From Pseudomonas sp. 7SR1 (GTDB lineage Bacteria; Pseudomonadota; Gammaproteobacteria; Pseudomonadales; Pseudomonadaceae), in the NCBI RefSeq assembly GCF_900156465.1, contig NZ_LT707064.1, positions 3,549,001 through 3,613,000 on the forward strand: 64,000 bases of DNA, written 5' to 3'. The notes under the pieces were generated by a model, which did no database searches, had not been told where the DNA came from, and saw only the letters and a program-made list of their open reading frames with translations. Positions within the stretch are counted from its first letter, which is position 1. The number at the start of each line of letters is the position of its first letter. Shown piece by piece: positions 56,363 to 64,000 of the stretch. Made by a program: the position numbers and the translations under genes.

Positions 56363-57583
56363 TCATTCTGTGAGGGACTGATCCACCAGTTCGATCCAGT
56401 GTCGCACGGGGGTGCGCCCGGCGCCGTCCAGGTGGTTCTGGCAACCGACGTTGGCGGTGACGATCAGTTCCGGATGGCCGCTTTCCAGGGCATTGAGGCG
56501 GTTGTCCCGCAGCTGTCGCGCCAGGGTCGGCTGGGTCAGGGAATAGGTGCCGGCCGAGCCGCAGCACAGATGGCCGTCGGGAACCGGGGTGAGGTTGAAG
56601 CCCAGCCGTGCCAGCAAGGCCTCGACGCTGCCGCCGAGTTTCTGTGCGTGCTGCAGGGTGCAAGGGCAGTGGACCGCGATGCGACGGTCTTTCGCTGCGC
56701 AGATCTGTTCCAGGGGTTCGCTGCCGAGCACTTGCACCAGGTCCAGGGCGCGCGCGCTCACCTGTTTCGCCTTGGCGGCATAGTCGGGATCGTGCGCCAG
56801 CAGATGGCCGTAGTCCTTGATGAAGGCACCACAACCGCTGGCGGTCTGGACAATGGCTTCGGCGCCATTGGCCAGGTGCGGCCACCAGGCATCGATGTTG
56901 CGTCGGGCGCGGTCCAGCCCGGTGGCCTGAGCGTCGAGGTGATAGTCCAGCGCACCGCAGCAGCCCGCTTCTTCACAGGCGACGACGCTGATGCCCAGGC
57001 GGTCCAGCACGCGTGCAGCCGCCGCATTGGTGTTGGGAGACAGGCCCGGTTGCACGCAACCTTCGAGCATCAGCACGGTGCGCGTATGGCGCGCCACCGG
57101 GCGCTCGGAGAGGCGCGCGTGCGTACGGGGCAGCTTGGCGCTCAACGTCGCAGGCAACAGCGGACGGAACACGCTGCCCAAAAGCAGCAGGGCCTTGAAC
57201 CGCTCGGGGCTGGGGGCCAGGCCCCGCAAACCCAGGCGCAGCGCACGTTGGCCGGCGGGGCGCGGTACCGCGGCATCGACCACCGCCCGACCGATGTCCA
57301 GCAGGTTGTGGTAATCCACGCCCGACGGGCAGGTGGTCTCGCAGTTGCGACACGACAGGCAGCGGTCCAGATGCAGTTGAGTGCTGGTGGTGGCCGGTTG
57401 GCCTTCGAGCACTTGCTTGATCAGGTAGATGCGGCCTCGCGGACCGTCCAGTTCGTCCCCCAGCAATTGATAAGTCGGGCAGGTGGCGTTGCAGAAGCCG
57501 CAATGCACGCAGCTACGCAGGATCCGTTCGGCTTCTTCGGCGCGGGGCAGTTGTCGGGCTTCGTCGCTGAAACGGGTTTGCAT
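56363..57583 (-). CDS. glcF: Glycolate oxidase iron-sulfur subunit GlcF
   Basis: The 406-residue protein has two 4Fe-4S motifs, CVHCGFCNATCPTY and CLSCRNCETTCPSG, near residues 25 and 75. Two CCG domains follow (CEEAGCCGALDYH; CCGSAGTYSLTQ). It passes electrons from GlcD/GlcE to the quinone pool. ATG 57583 follows GGAGG by 9 nt. A 159-bp MITE-like element separates it from glcE, which is unusual for this operon. Confidence 0.93.
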   Translation of the reverse strand: MQTRFSDEARQLPRAEEAERILRSCVHCGFCNATCPTYQLLGDELDGPRGRIYLIKQVLEGQPATTSTQLHLDRCLSCRNCETTCPSGVDYHNLLDIGRAVVDAAVPRPAGQRALRLGLRGLAPSPERFKALLLLGSVFRPLLPATLSAKLPRTHARLSERPVARHTRTVLMLEGCVQPGLSPNTNAAAARVLDRLGISVVACEEAGCCGALDYHLDAQATGLDRARRNIDAWWPHLANGAEAIVQTASGCGAFIKDYGHLLAHDPDYAAKAKQVSARALDLVQVLGSEPLEQICAAKDRRIAVHCPCTLQHAQKLGGSVEALLARLGFNLTPVPDGHLCCGSAGTYSLTQPTLARQLRDNRLNALESGHPELIVTANVGCQNHLDGAGRTPVRHWIELVDQSLTE

Positions 57584-57597
57584 CGCAAGGGACCTCC

Positions 57598-57756
57598 AGG
57601 CTCTGTCTGAAATATATCCGTACACGGCCATACCGCGTTGAAACCGGCCTCGCGCACACAGTCCGATCAGAATGCCCATGTGCTCCAGTACACTGCGTTT
57701 ACTCGCCGTTTTTTGCCTTGCCTGACCGTCATCTCAAGGCTTTTCAAACAGAGCCT
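57598..57756. mobile_element. MITE-like element between glcE and glcF
   Basis: The ends are 15-bp inverted repeats with one mismatch: AGGCTCTGTCTGAAA (57598-57612) and TTTCAAACAGAGCCT (57742-57756). The 159-bp element has no coding frame of note, which is the form of a miniature inverted-repeat element mobilised in trans. Its right end supplies the glcE stop codon (TAG at 57757-57755), and its left end lies 15 nt from the glcF start, just upstream of the glcF Shine-Dalgarno. No target duplication is obvious. Confidence 0.72.
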
Positions 57757-58813
57757 AGAACTGCGGATACATCCGTCCCGGGTTGAACAAACCCAGGGGA
57801 TCGAGCTGGGCCTTGAGGCTGCGGTGGTAGCGCAGCAGCGCCGGGGCCAACGGTTGAAACGGCGTGTCGGTGGCGCCATGACTGTAGCAGGTGGCATGGC
57901 CGCCCACTTCCCGGGCCAGGGCCTGCACCGTATCGGCGTCGGTTTTCAGCCAGCGTTGCGCGCCGGCCCAATCGAGCAGCTGCGGGCCTGGCAGGTCCAG
58001 CGGGCCGACGTGGTTGGGCACTGACAGGCGCCACAGGGGAAGTCCTTCATCGAAGAAAACCAGGCGATGTTCATTCAGGTCCGACCAGTACCGGCTGTCG
58101 ATCACTTCGCCGCCGAACCGCTGGTGAGCCGCGCTGACCGAGCCTTCGCCACCTTCCAGGCGCAGGTGCAGGCAGTCGCCGTCATGGCTGGCGGCACTGA
58201 TGGGCAAGGGCTGCCGGCCCCATTCGGCGAGGTTCTCCAGCGCTTCGGCGCTGCCCATTTCCAGGCGGATGCTCAGGCTGTGGCGGGGCTTGGGCAGGAC
58301 CTTCAAGGACACTTCGATGATCACCCCAAGGCAACCCAGGCTGCCTGCCAGCAGGCGTGACAGGTCATAACCGGCAACGTTCTTCATGACCTCGCCGCCA
58401 AAGCGCAGCAACGTGCCGTGGCCGCTGATCAGGCGGGTCCCCAGGACGAAGTCGCGTACCGATCCGGCCCAAGGGCGGCGTGGCCCCGACAGCCCGGTGG
58501 CGACCATGCCACCCACGGTGGCGTGCTCGCCGAACGCCGGTGGTTCGCACGGCAATTGCTGGCCGGCGTTGTCCAGGGCCGCGAGCAGTTCGCGCAGCGG
58601 GGTGCCGGCGCGGACGGTAACGACCAGCTCGGTGGGGTCGTAGTGGACGATGCCCCGATGGACCCGGGTGTCCAGCACCTCGCCGGCCACCTCCCGTCCC
58701 AGGAAGGCCTTGCTGTTCGAACCCTGGATGCGCAACGGCGTCGTGTTGGCCCGGGCACGGTTGACCTGTTCGAGCAACAGGTCGCTGGCGTCGCGGTCGA
58801 CTTCGCCGCTCAT
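57755..58813 (-). CDS. glcE: Glycolate oxidase FAD-binding subunit GlcE
   Basis: The 352-residue protein has the FAD-binding PCMH fold: LRIQGSNSKAFLG near residue 28, then FGEHATVGGMVATGLSGPRR, the typical glycine-rich loop, and MKNVAGYDLSRLLAGSLG. It starts at ATG 58813 in the stop codon of glcD (TGATG). The C-terminus LFNPGRMYPQF ends just at the MITE-like repeat, whose terminus provides the stop. Confidence 0.92.
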   Translation of the reverse strand: MSGEVDRDASDLLLEQVNRARANTTPLRIQGSNSKAFLGREVAGEVLDTRVHRGIVHYDPTELVVTVRAGTPLRELLAALDNAGQQLPCEPPAFGEHATVGGMVATGLSGPRRPWAGSVRDFVLGTRLISGHGTLLRFGGEVMKNVAGYDLSRLLAGSLGCLGVIIEVSLKVLPKPRHSLSIRLEMGSAEALENLAEWGRQPLPISAASHDGDCLHLRLEGGEGSVSAAHQRFGGEVIDSRYWSDLNEHRLVFFDEGLPLWRLSVPNHVGPLDLPGPQLLDWAGAQRWLKTDADTVQALAREVGGHATCYSHGATDTPFQPLAPALLRYHRSLKAQLDPLGLFNPGRMYPQF

Positions 58814-60312
58814 CAGAAACGCTCCAGTTCGGGGAAAGGCAGTTGCCCGCCATGGATATGCATCGCTCCGAATTCGGCGCAGCGGTGCAGGGTAGGGATG
58901 TTCTTGCCGGGATTGAGCAGGCCGGCAGGATCGAACGCCGCTTTTACGGCATGGAACAGGTTCAGTTCGTCGCTGTTGAACTGGGTGCACATCTGGTTGA
59001 TCTTTTCCCGTCCCACGCCATGTTCACCCGTGATGCTGCCGCCCACCTGGACACAGAGCTCGAGGATCTTGCCGCCCAGGGTTTCGGCGCGCTCCAGTTC
59101 GCCGGGCTGATTGGCATCGAACAGGATCAGCGGATGCATGTTGCCGTCGCCGGCATGAAACACGTTGGCGACCCGCAGCCCGTGTTCGGCGCCGAGGCTG
59201 GCGATGCGCTGCAATACTTCGGGCAGGGCGCGCCGGGGAATGGTGCCGTCCATGCAGTAGTAGTCCGGCGCCAGTCGGCCCACCGCCGGGAAGGCGTTCT
59301 TGCGTCCGGCCCAGAACCGCAGGCGCTCAGCCTCGTCCCTGGCCTGGCGCACCTCGGTGGCGCCGGCCTGGTGCAATACCTGGCGGACCCGTTCGCAGTC
59401 GTCATGGACATCGGCCTCGACCCCGTCCAGTTCGCACAGCAGGATGGCTTCGGCATCCACCGGATAACCGGCGTGGATGAAATCCTCGGCGGCGCGGATC
59501 GCCAGGTTGTCCATCATTTCCAGGCCGCCAGGAATGATGCCGGCGGCGATGATATCGGCCACCGCCCGGCCGGCCTTGTCCACCGAGTCGAAACTGGCCA
59601 GCAGCACCCTGGCGACCTGGGGACGTGGCAACAGTTTGACCGTGACTTCGGTGATCACTCCCAGCAAGCCTTCTGAGCCGGTGAACAGTGCCAGCAGGTC
59701 CAGGCCGGGGGAGTCCAGGGCCTCGCTGCCCAGGGTCAGGTGTTCGCCTTCGATGGTGAGCATTTCCAGCTTCAACAGGTTGTGCACCGTCAGCCCGTAC
59801 TTCAGGCAATGCACGCCCCCGGCATTTTCAGCGACGTTGCCGCCGATGGAGCAAGCGATCTGGGAGGAGGGGTCCGGTGCGTAATACAGCCCGAAAGGCG
59901 CCGCCGCCTGGGAGATCGCCAGGTTGCGCACGCCGGGTTGCAGGCGTGCGGTGCGAGCGTCGGGGTCGATGTGCAGAATCTGGTTGAAGCGGGCCATGAC
60001 CAGCAGCACGCCGCTTGCCAGGGGCAGGGCGCCGCCGGACAAGCCGGTCCCCGCGCCCCGGGCTACCACCGGAACGTTGCGCTCATGGCACAGCTTGAGT
60101 AACGCCTGGACCTGTTCGACTCGCCGCGGCAACACCACCAGCAGGGGGGTAGTGCGATAGGCCGAGAGGCCGTCGCATTCGTAGGGCTTGAGGTCTTCCT
60201 GGCGATGCAGGACTTCCAGGTCCGGAACCTGGGTCTGCAAGGCCTGAAGAAGGGCCTGTCTGTCCACCTTTGGCAGAGTGCCGTCGAGGTGTTCGTCATA
60301 GAGAATGTTCAT
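58813..60312 (-). CDS. glcD: Glycolate oxidase subunit GlcD
   Basis: The 499-residue flavoprotein oxidises glycolate and related (D)-2-hydroxy acids. It shows VVARGAGTGLSGGALP and SIGGNVAENAGGVHCLKYG (FAD domain), GSEGLLGVITEVTVKL, and FHAGDGNMHPLI plus SITGEHGVGREK in the C-terminal half. The length and motifs are as in E. coli GlcD. It is the first gene of glcDEF; the usual divergent regulator glcC is not present next to it. Confidence 0.94.
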   Translation of the reverse strand: MNILYDEHLDGTLPKVDRQALLQALQTQVPDLEVLHRQEDLKPYECDGLSAYRTTPLLVVLPRRVEQVQALLKLCHERNVPVVARGAGTGLSGGALPLASGVLLVMARFNQILHIDPDARTARLQPGVRNLAISQAAAPFGLYYAPDPSSQIACSIGGNVAENAGGVHCLKYGLTVHNLLKLEMLTIEGEHLTLGSEALDSPGLDLLALFTGSEGLLGVITEVTVKLLPRPQVARVLLASFDSVDKAGRAVADIIAAGIIPGGLEMMDNLAIRAAEDFIHAGYPVDAEAILLCELDGVEADVHDDCERVRQVLHQAGATEVRQARDEAERLRFWAGRKNAFPAVGRLAPDYYCMDGTIPRRALPEVLQRIASLGAEHGLRVANVFHAGDGNMHPLILFDANQPGELERAETLGGKILELCVQVGGSITGEHGVGREKINQMCTQFNSDELNLFHAVKAAFDPAGLLNPGKNIPTLHRCAEFGAMHIHGGQLPFPELERF

Positions 60313-60430
60313 CGCGCGTGTTCCCGTTCAGCGACCGGCCCCGGCATTGGATGACTGTCGTGGCGGGCCAGGCAGTCGGGGAGAAGTCCTCCTGCCAGAG
60401 CAAGTCGCAAGAGCCTTGAACCATCGTAGG

Positions 60431-61360
60431 TCATTGCCTTAGTCCCTTGAGAAAATCCCGATACAACGCCGCAGTCCTTGCTGGTTTTTCCATGGGCGGC
60501 AAGTGGCCGAGGCCGTCCCAGATTTCCACTCGCAAATCCGCGATGCCCTTGCTCCATACAGGGACGCAGCTGACGTCGATCATCCGGTCTTGCCGACCCC
60601 AGACAAGCAACGACGGCGCACGGATATCACCCAGGCGCGGTTCCATCGGCGGGCTGGCGGTAAAGTCCGCGTAGATCTCCGCCAACTCTTCCCGGCGCTG
60701 GACATACTGCTCGGCCACCGCCGCCAGTACCACTTTCGGCACCCAGGGCGGCGAGGCCATGGTCAAGGCGTAGAACGGTGGGAAATCATCCCGCGAACCC
60801 ATGAGGGACGGGTTTCGGCCGGCGGCCACCAGGCGATCCATGTCGCTGGGTTGCGGGGACGTGACGCCGGCTGGATTGAGCAGCGCCAGGGTCAGTACGC
60901 GCTCCGGCGAAGTGGCTGCCAGCCATGCGGCGAGATAGCCGCCCATGGAGTTGCCGATCACGTGGACCTTGTCCAGGCCACAAGCGTCGAGCAGTTCGAT
61001 CACCCGCCTGGCCTGGGTCGGGATGTCGTAGCCACCACCAGCCTTGAAGCCGGTTTCGCCATGGCCGGCCAGGTCGGGAATCACCACCCGGTAGTCATTG
61101 ACAAAGGACCTGGCCATGCGCAGCCAGAGGTTCTTGTCGGCACTGTAGCCGTGCAGCATCAGTATGCTGGCGGACGCTTCGTAAGGTCCGCCTTGCAGCG
61201 TCGATACCGTCATCTCGCTGATCGGCACCGTGATCTTGCGCAACCGGGAGAGGCGCGTTTCCAGTGCCATGCTCAAGTCGAACAGTACCTGGCCAATACC
61301 CGGATAGGTCAGCCAGCACCAGGCGACAAACACGGCGAGGAGTACCCACAACACCAGCAT
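60431..61360 (-). CDS. Membrane-anchored alpha/beta hydrolase
   Basis: The 309-residue protein has one N-terminal hydrophobic helix (about residues 1-18), then an alpha/beta hydrolase fold. Seen are LMLHGYSADKNLW (oxyanion H-G), DLAGHGETG, the nucleophile S138 in GNSMGGY, the acid in WGRQDRMID, and the histidine in GLGHLPPMEKP. It is probably attached to the inner membrane with the catalytic domain outside or inside, which cannot be told. Lipids or esters are likely substrates. The gene is 118 bp upstream of glcD in the same direction. Confidence 0.85.
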   Translation of the reverse strand: MLVLWVLLAVFVAWCWLTYPGIGQVLFDLSMALETRLSRLRKITVPISEMTVSTLQGGPYEASASILMLHGYSADKNLWLRMARSFVNDYRVVIPDLAGHGETGFKAGGGYDIPTQARRVIELLDACGLDKVHVIGNSMGGYLAAWLAATSPERVLTLALLNPAGVTSPQPSDMDRLVAAGRNPSLMGSRDDFPPFYALTMASPPWVPKVVLAAVAEQYVQRREELAEIYADFTASPPMEPRLGDIRAPSLLVWGRQDRMIDVSCVPVWSKGIADLRVEIWDGLGHLPPMEKPARTAALYRDFLKGLRQ

Positions 61361-61667
61361 GTATGACCTCCATGAGTCACGACAGAATTCGATTGCCCAG
61401 CCTTGGGCTACCTGTATAGCAGTAGTAAGTGAAGCTCAAAGGCGGGCACACCGCGACGGCAGGGTTGCTTTTGCTTGGGTGGAAGTTGTGAAAGCCATGG
61501 CATTCCTGATGGTGCGTTGCTTCTTGTTGTGAGTCATCTGGCGTGGCGCGGCTTCTGGTAGCTGTCGAGCGGGACGTGAGGAGGCGAGAGCAAGGGATGT
61601 CCCCGGCTTGTACCGGGGGTATGTCGCTTCTTTAATTGGAGGAGTGGTCACCAGTGACAGTGATGGA
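61361..61667. other. Intergenic, 307 bp, one hairpin
   Basis: A hairpin CCCCGG-CTTGTA-CCGGGG lies at 61601-61618, downstream of the decayed immunity-like gene and possibly its terminator. A 71-codon minus frame (61436-61651) lacks a supported start and is not called. Confidence 0.4.
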
Positions 61668-62092
61668 TCAAGGCATATCTGAGGTCAAATCTAGTTTGAT
61701 TCCTTTCAATTCTCCGTTTGTTTTGTAATATGCGGTGTTTCTGTATTTGTAGATCGTATCCAGGGTCGTAAGTTTTACTCTTCCTGGCAGAACTGTTCGG
61801 ACAGCATTGGGGCTTTTGGTTACAAGAAATGGATGGGATGATTTTTATCAAGTGCCTCAACGGGGTCGTTAATTTTTTCCATAAGGAAATATCGATAGAT
61901 GAAAGGGACGGTCGCTCCGCCTGAATTGTAAAGTACTTCGTAAATAGCGCCTGTTGAGTCAACAGGGGTTACTGAAATTATTTCTGACGGTTCCGGTGTA
62001 GCGGGGGACTCCATGTAAATGTATATCGCCTGCATAATGCAGACTGCTGACAGAATCAGGCAGGTTCGTTTAGATGTCCTTGCTTTGAGCAT
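61668..62092 (-). pseudogene. Frameshifted candidate immunity gene
   Basis: The minus frame from ATG 62092 encodes MLKARTSKRTCLILSAVCIM (signal/anchor helix), then ATVPFIYRYFLMEKIND, and is stopped by TAA at 61822-61820. Reading on in the -1 frame restores clear protein, VTKSPNAVRTVLPGRVKL to YKYRNTAYYKTNGELKG, ending at TGA 61670-61668. A one-base lesion near 61820-61830 would join both into about 140 residues. It resembles small periplasmic proteins found beside polymorphic toxins (DUF6201-like, from memory). It overlaps the end of the broken toxin gene. Confidence 0.65.
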
Positions 62093-63188
62093 ACCTTACC
62101 CCTGCTTTTATCCAGATTTGGTCCACTTCGTCATCGCCGTAAGGCGATTCTGCCCACCACTTTCCAAACTATTCCTCTGACGTCCCTGCTATGGATTGAG
62201 CCGCTCCTGCCGCTCTTAGTAGGATCTGTTCTGAAATTCCTGCTACTGTGCCGGTAGCGCCATAATTGAAATTTCCAAATTCCTCATATTCCCTGCCGCG
62301 CTGTTCGGCCTGGACTCTTTTCTCCAGGCTGGCCTTGTCCAGTTGATATCGATTGATAATGGCATTTATTTCCTGGTTGTATCGGTTGGTCCAAACGGCT
62401 ATATGTTGTTTCTCTTAGCTCCTGTGGTTGCGATGGTTGAGGCGAGTTGCTTGGATTTTTCCGAAAGAATTTTTATTTTTGCGGCAAACATCCTGGCCGT
62501 GTACGTAGCGGTGATGGAGGTAAGCCATCTGTTGTAGGTTGTTAGTGAAGGCTCTCTGCTTGTGTGAAAAATATTTACAAAGTCAACGGCGTTTTGTTTG
62601 AAGTCTTTATCGAAAGGGCTTCTTCCATAAAAAGTCTTCGCTGTCGCAGTGATTTTTTGCAGTTCGCTGTTCTTGATCTTAAGAAGTTCATCGACGATAG
62701 ATTTTTCATGTTTGTATTGCTTTAGTGCACTTGGTTACCAGGGGCTGGTTTTTTGGCAATTTCCTCGTCAAGCTCGGACCTGAAAAACGGAGCGTGTGAA
62801 TTATAGGTTTTTTCTATTCTGTTTAGTTGAGTGGCAATGGTAGCGAAGATGATTGTCGATTGATCGGGATGCTTGATGTTTTTCTTGCTGAAGAGCGTGT
62901 TTATTTCAGGTTGTTCAACAACTATTCCGCTCCAAGGGAGCGGTTTGGCGGTGTACCCAGGGGGATTTTCGGCGAACTGAGCAGTGGCGACGGTTGTGGT
63001 GGCTCGGGCGTAACAACTATGGGTGGCAGATTTATTGTTTTAGGTGGTCTGTTTGATTTTTCAAAATGCCTCCCTGGCAATGAGTTTGTAGAGCGTTCGC
63101 TAATAACTACGCTAAACGTCCGCCTTCCGAGCGGCAACCTGAAAGGTGCGTCGGAAAGTTCTGGGGAGTTTGTCGTATCGCCCTGCAT
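62070..63188 (-). pseudogene. Decayed bacteriocin/polymorphic-toxin gene
   Basis: The minus strand carries collinear protein pieces in shifting frames. Piece 1 (63188-62922) is Pro-rich with TINLPPIVVTPEPPQPSP. Piece 2 (to 62722) has GIVVEQPEINTLFSKKNIKH and IIFATIATQLNRIEKTYNS. Piece 3 (to 62399) is helical (FYGRSPFDKDFKQNAVDFVN). Piece 4 has FGNFNYGATGTVAGISE, a stop at 62171-62169, then FGKWWAESPYGDDEVDQIW and ends YAQSKDI at 62070. The order fits an S-type pyocin-like receptor/translocation part joined to a toxin-44-like C-terminus. Three frameshifts and one stop make it a pseudogene. The DNA is AT-rich. Confidence 0.68.
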
Positions 63189-63334
63189 TTCTTTATTTTG
63201 CTTCCCTCGTTCCTACGACTGTTGTCGGTAGAGGACTCGTCCGCGAGGGCTTGTTGATTGTACGGCTAGAGCCTTGCGTCATTGTCGGGTAGGGTGCCAA
63301 GGCACTCACTCGATACGGAACAAGGATGAAACCA

Positions 63335-64000
63335 TGACGATTACCTCGCTTCGCTCCCGTCTGGCCGTCAGTCTCGGCTTGAGCCTGGCCCTCGGTGCCT
63401 TCGCCCCCGTTGCCTTCGCGCAGCCTCATCAACCGGTATTGACTCAAGCTGAACAGTACAAGGGCGAGGCCCTGAAATTGCTCGAACGGTTGGTGAACAT
63501 CGATTCCGGTTCCGGCTATGTACCGGGGTTGACTCAGGTCGGTGAGATCGCCATCGATGAGCTGAAGAAGCTCGGCTTCAGCTTCGAAAAGGTGCCGAAT
63601 TCGGATGGCACTCAGCATGTCCTGGCAACCCTCAAGGGCACCGGCAAGGCGAAGATCCTGCTGATGGCTCACATGGACACGGTGTTCAAGGAAGGCTCGG
63701 CCGCCGAGCGGCCTTTTCACATCAAGGACGGGCGCGCCTATGGGCCGGGGGTGATGGATGACAAGGGCGGCATCGTCGCCGGGATTTATGCGCTGAAAGT
63801 GCTGAAGAATCTCGACTTCAAGAACTACGCGCAGATCACTTTCCTGCTTGATGCCAGCGAAGAGACCGGCTCGGACGCCGCCACCGACCTGATCAAGAAA
63901 ACCGCCAAGGCCCACGACGTGACGCTGAACCTTGAACCGGGGCGCCCGGCCGATGGCCTGGTGGTATGGCGCAAGGGCAGTGCCACGGCGCTGGTGGAGG
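63335..64000 (+). CDS. Secreted M20 carboxypeptidase, CPG2-like (3' end outside the window)
   Basis: The first 222 residues are visible. A signal peptide (about residues 1-27, ending AFA before QPHQP) is followed by the M20 zinc-peptidase domain: LLMAHMDTVF (metal His and Asp), GPGVMDDKGG (bridging Asp) and LDASEETGS (catalytic and metal Glu). The residues fit glutamate carboxypeptidase G2 of Pseudomonas, which cuts C-terminal glutamate from folates and peptides. AAGGA precedes ATG 63335. The C-terminal lid and the rest of the catalytic domain lie beyond the window. Confidence 0.85.

Noticed and set aside
61436..61651. A 71-codon minus frame after the broken immunity gene
   Set aside because: It starts at an unsupported GTG, has no recognisable domain, and overlaps the hairpin at 61601-61618.
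63193..63915. A 240-codon minus frame at the window end
   Set aside because: It is antisense to the start of the M20 carboxypeptidase gene, which has a signal peptide and all expected metal motifs.

Overview
The window is GC-rich chromosome from a Pseudomonas, most likely of the fluorescens group. This rests on the conserved order fimV-truA-trpF-accD-folC-dedD-cvpA-purF-metZ, on fluorescens-type REP palindromes, and on Pseudomonas-typical small proteins (DUF2388, CigR-like). All calls were read from sequence and translations without database searches.

Layout. 1-9.5 kb: housekeeping genes on the + strand, many overlapping by 1-17 nt. 9.6-11.9 kb: tRNA-Val(TAC), two tRNA-Asp(GTC), an FAD amine oxidase and tRNA-Val(GAC). 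11.9-17.2 kb: accessory stretch of very small genes, an AT-richer HsdR_N/PD-(D/E)XK protein, a DUF2388 protein, a YceK-like gene remnant and a MESH1-like hydrolase. 17.2-19.1 kb: MFS permease and divergent CigR-like exported protein, with a 21-bp inverted repeat between them. 19.1-27.3 kb: a sigma-54 activator divergent from a six-gene ABC importer of the GlpSTPQUV type; the intergenic region holds a near-consensus sigma-54 promoter and an array of TGTTCA repeats.

28.9-47.7 kb: the largest system, a 17-gene minus-strand exopolysaccharide operon of the Wzx/Wzy type, mostly joined by ATGA overlaps. It runs: UDP-glucose dehydrogenase, uronate epimerase, initiating sugar-phosphate transferase, degenerate tyrosine-kinase-like ATPase, Wza, Wzc-like co-polymerase, GT4, Wzy, two GT2, polysaccharide deacetylase, Wzx, glycosidase-like protein, three GNAT-fold proteins, ChbG-like deacetylase. 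The presence of UGD and the epimerase predicts an acidic, uronate-containing, acyl-decorated polymer. A sulfatase-fold membrane transferase gene diverges from the operon's 5' end.

49.8-54.6 kb: an AttEFGH-like (LolCDE-related) ABC system with a lipoprotein, then two tiny proteins. 54.9-61.4 kb: 2-oxoadipate dioxygenase/decarboxylase (HglS), glycolate oxidase glcDEF with a 159-bp MITE-like insertion between glcE and glcF, and a membrane-anchored alpha/beta hydrolase. 61.7-63.2 kb: a decayed bacteriocin/toxin gene (three frameshifts and one stop) followed by a frameshifted candidate immunity gene. The window ends inside a secreted M20 carboxypeptidase of the CPG2 type.
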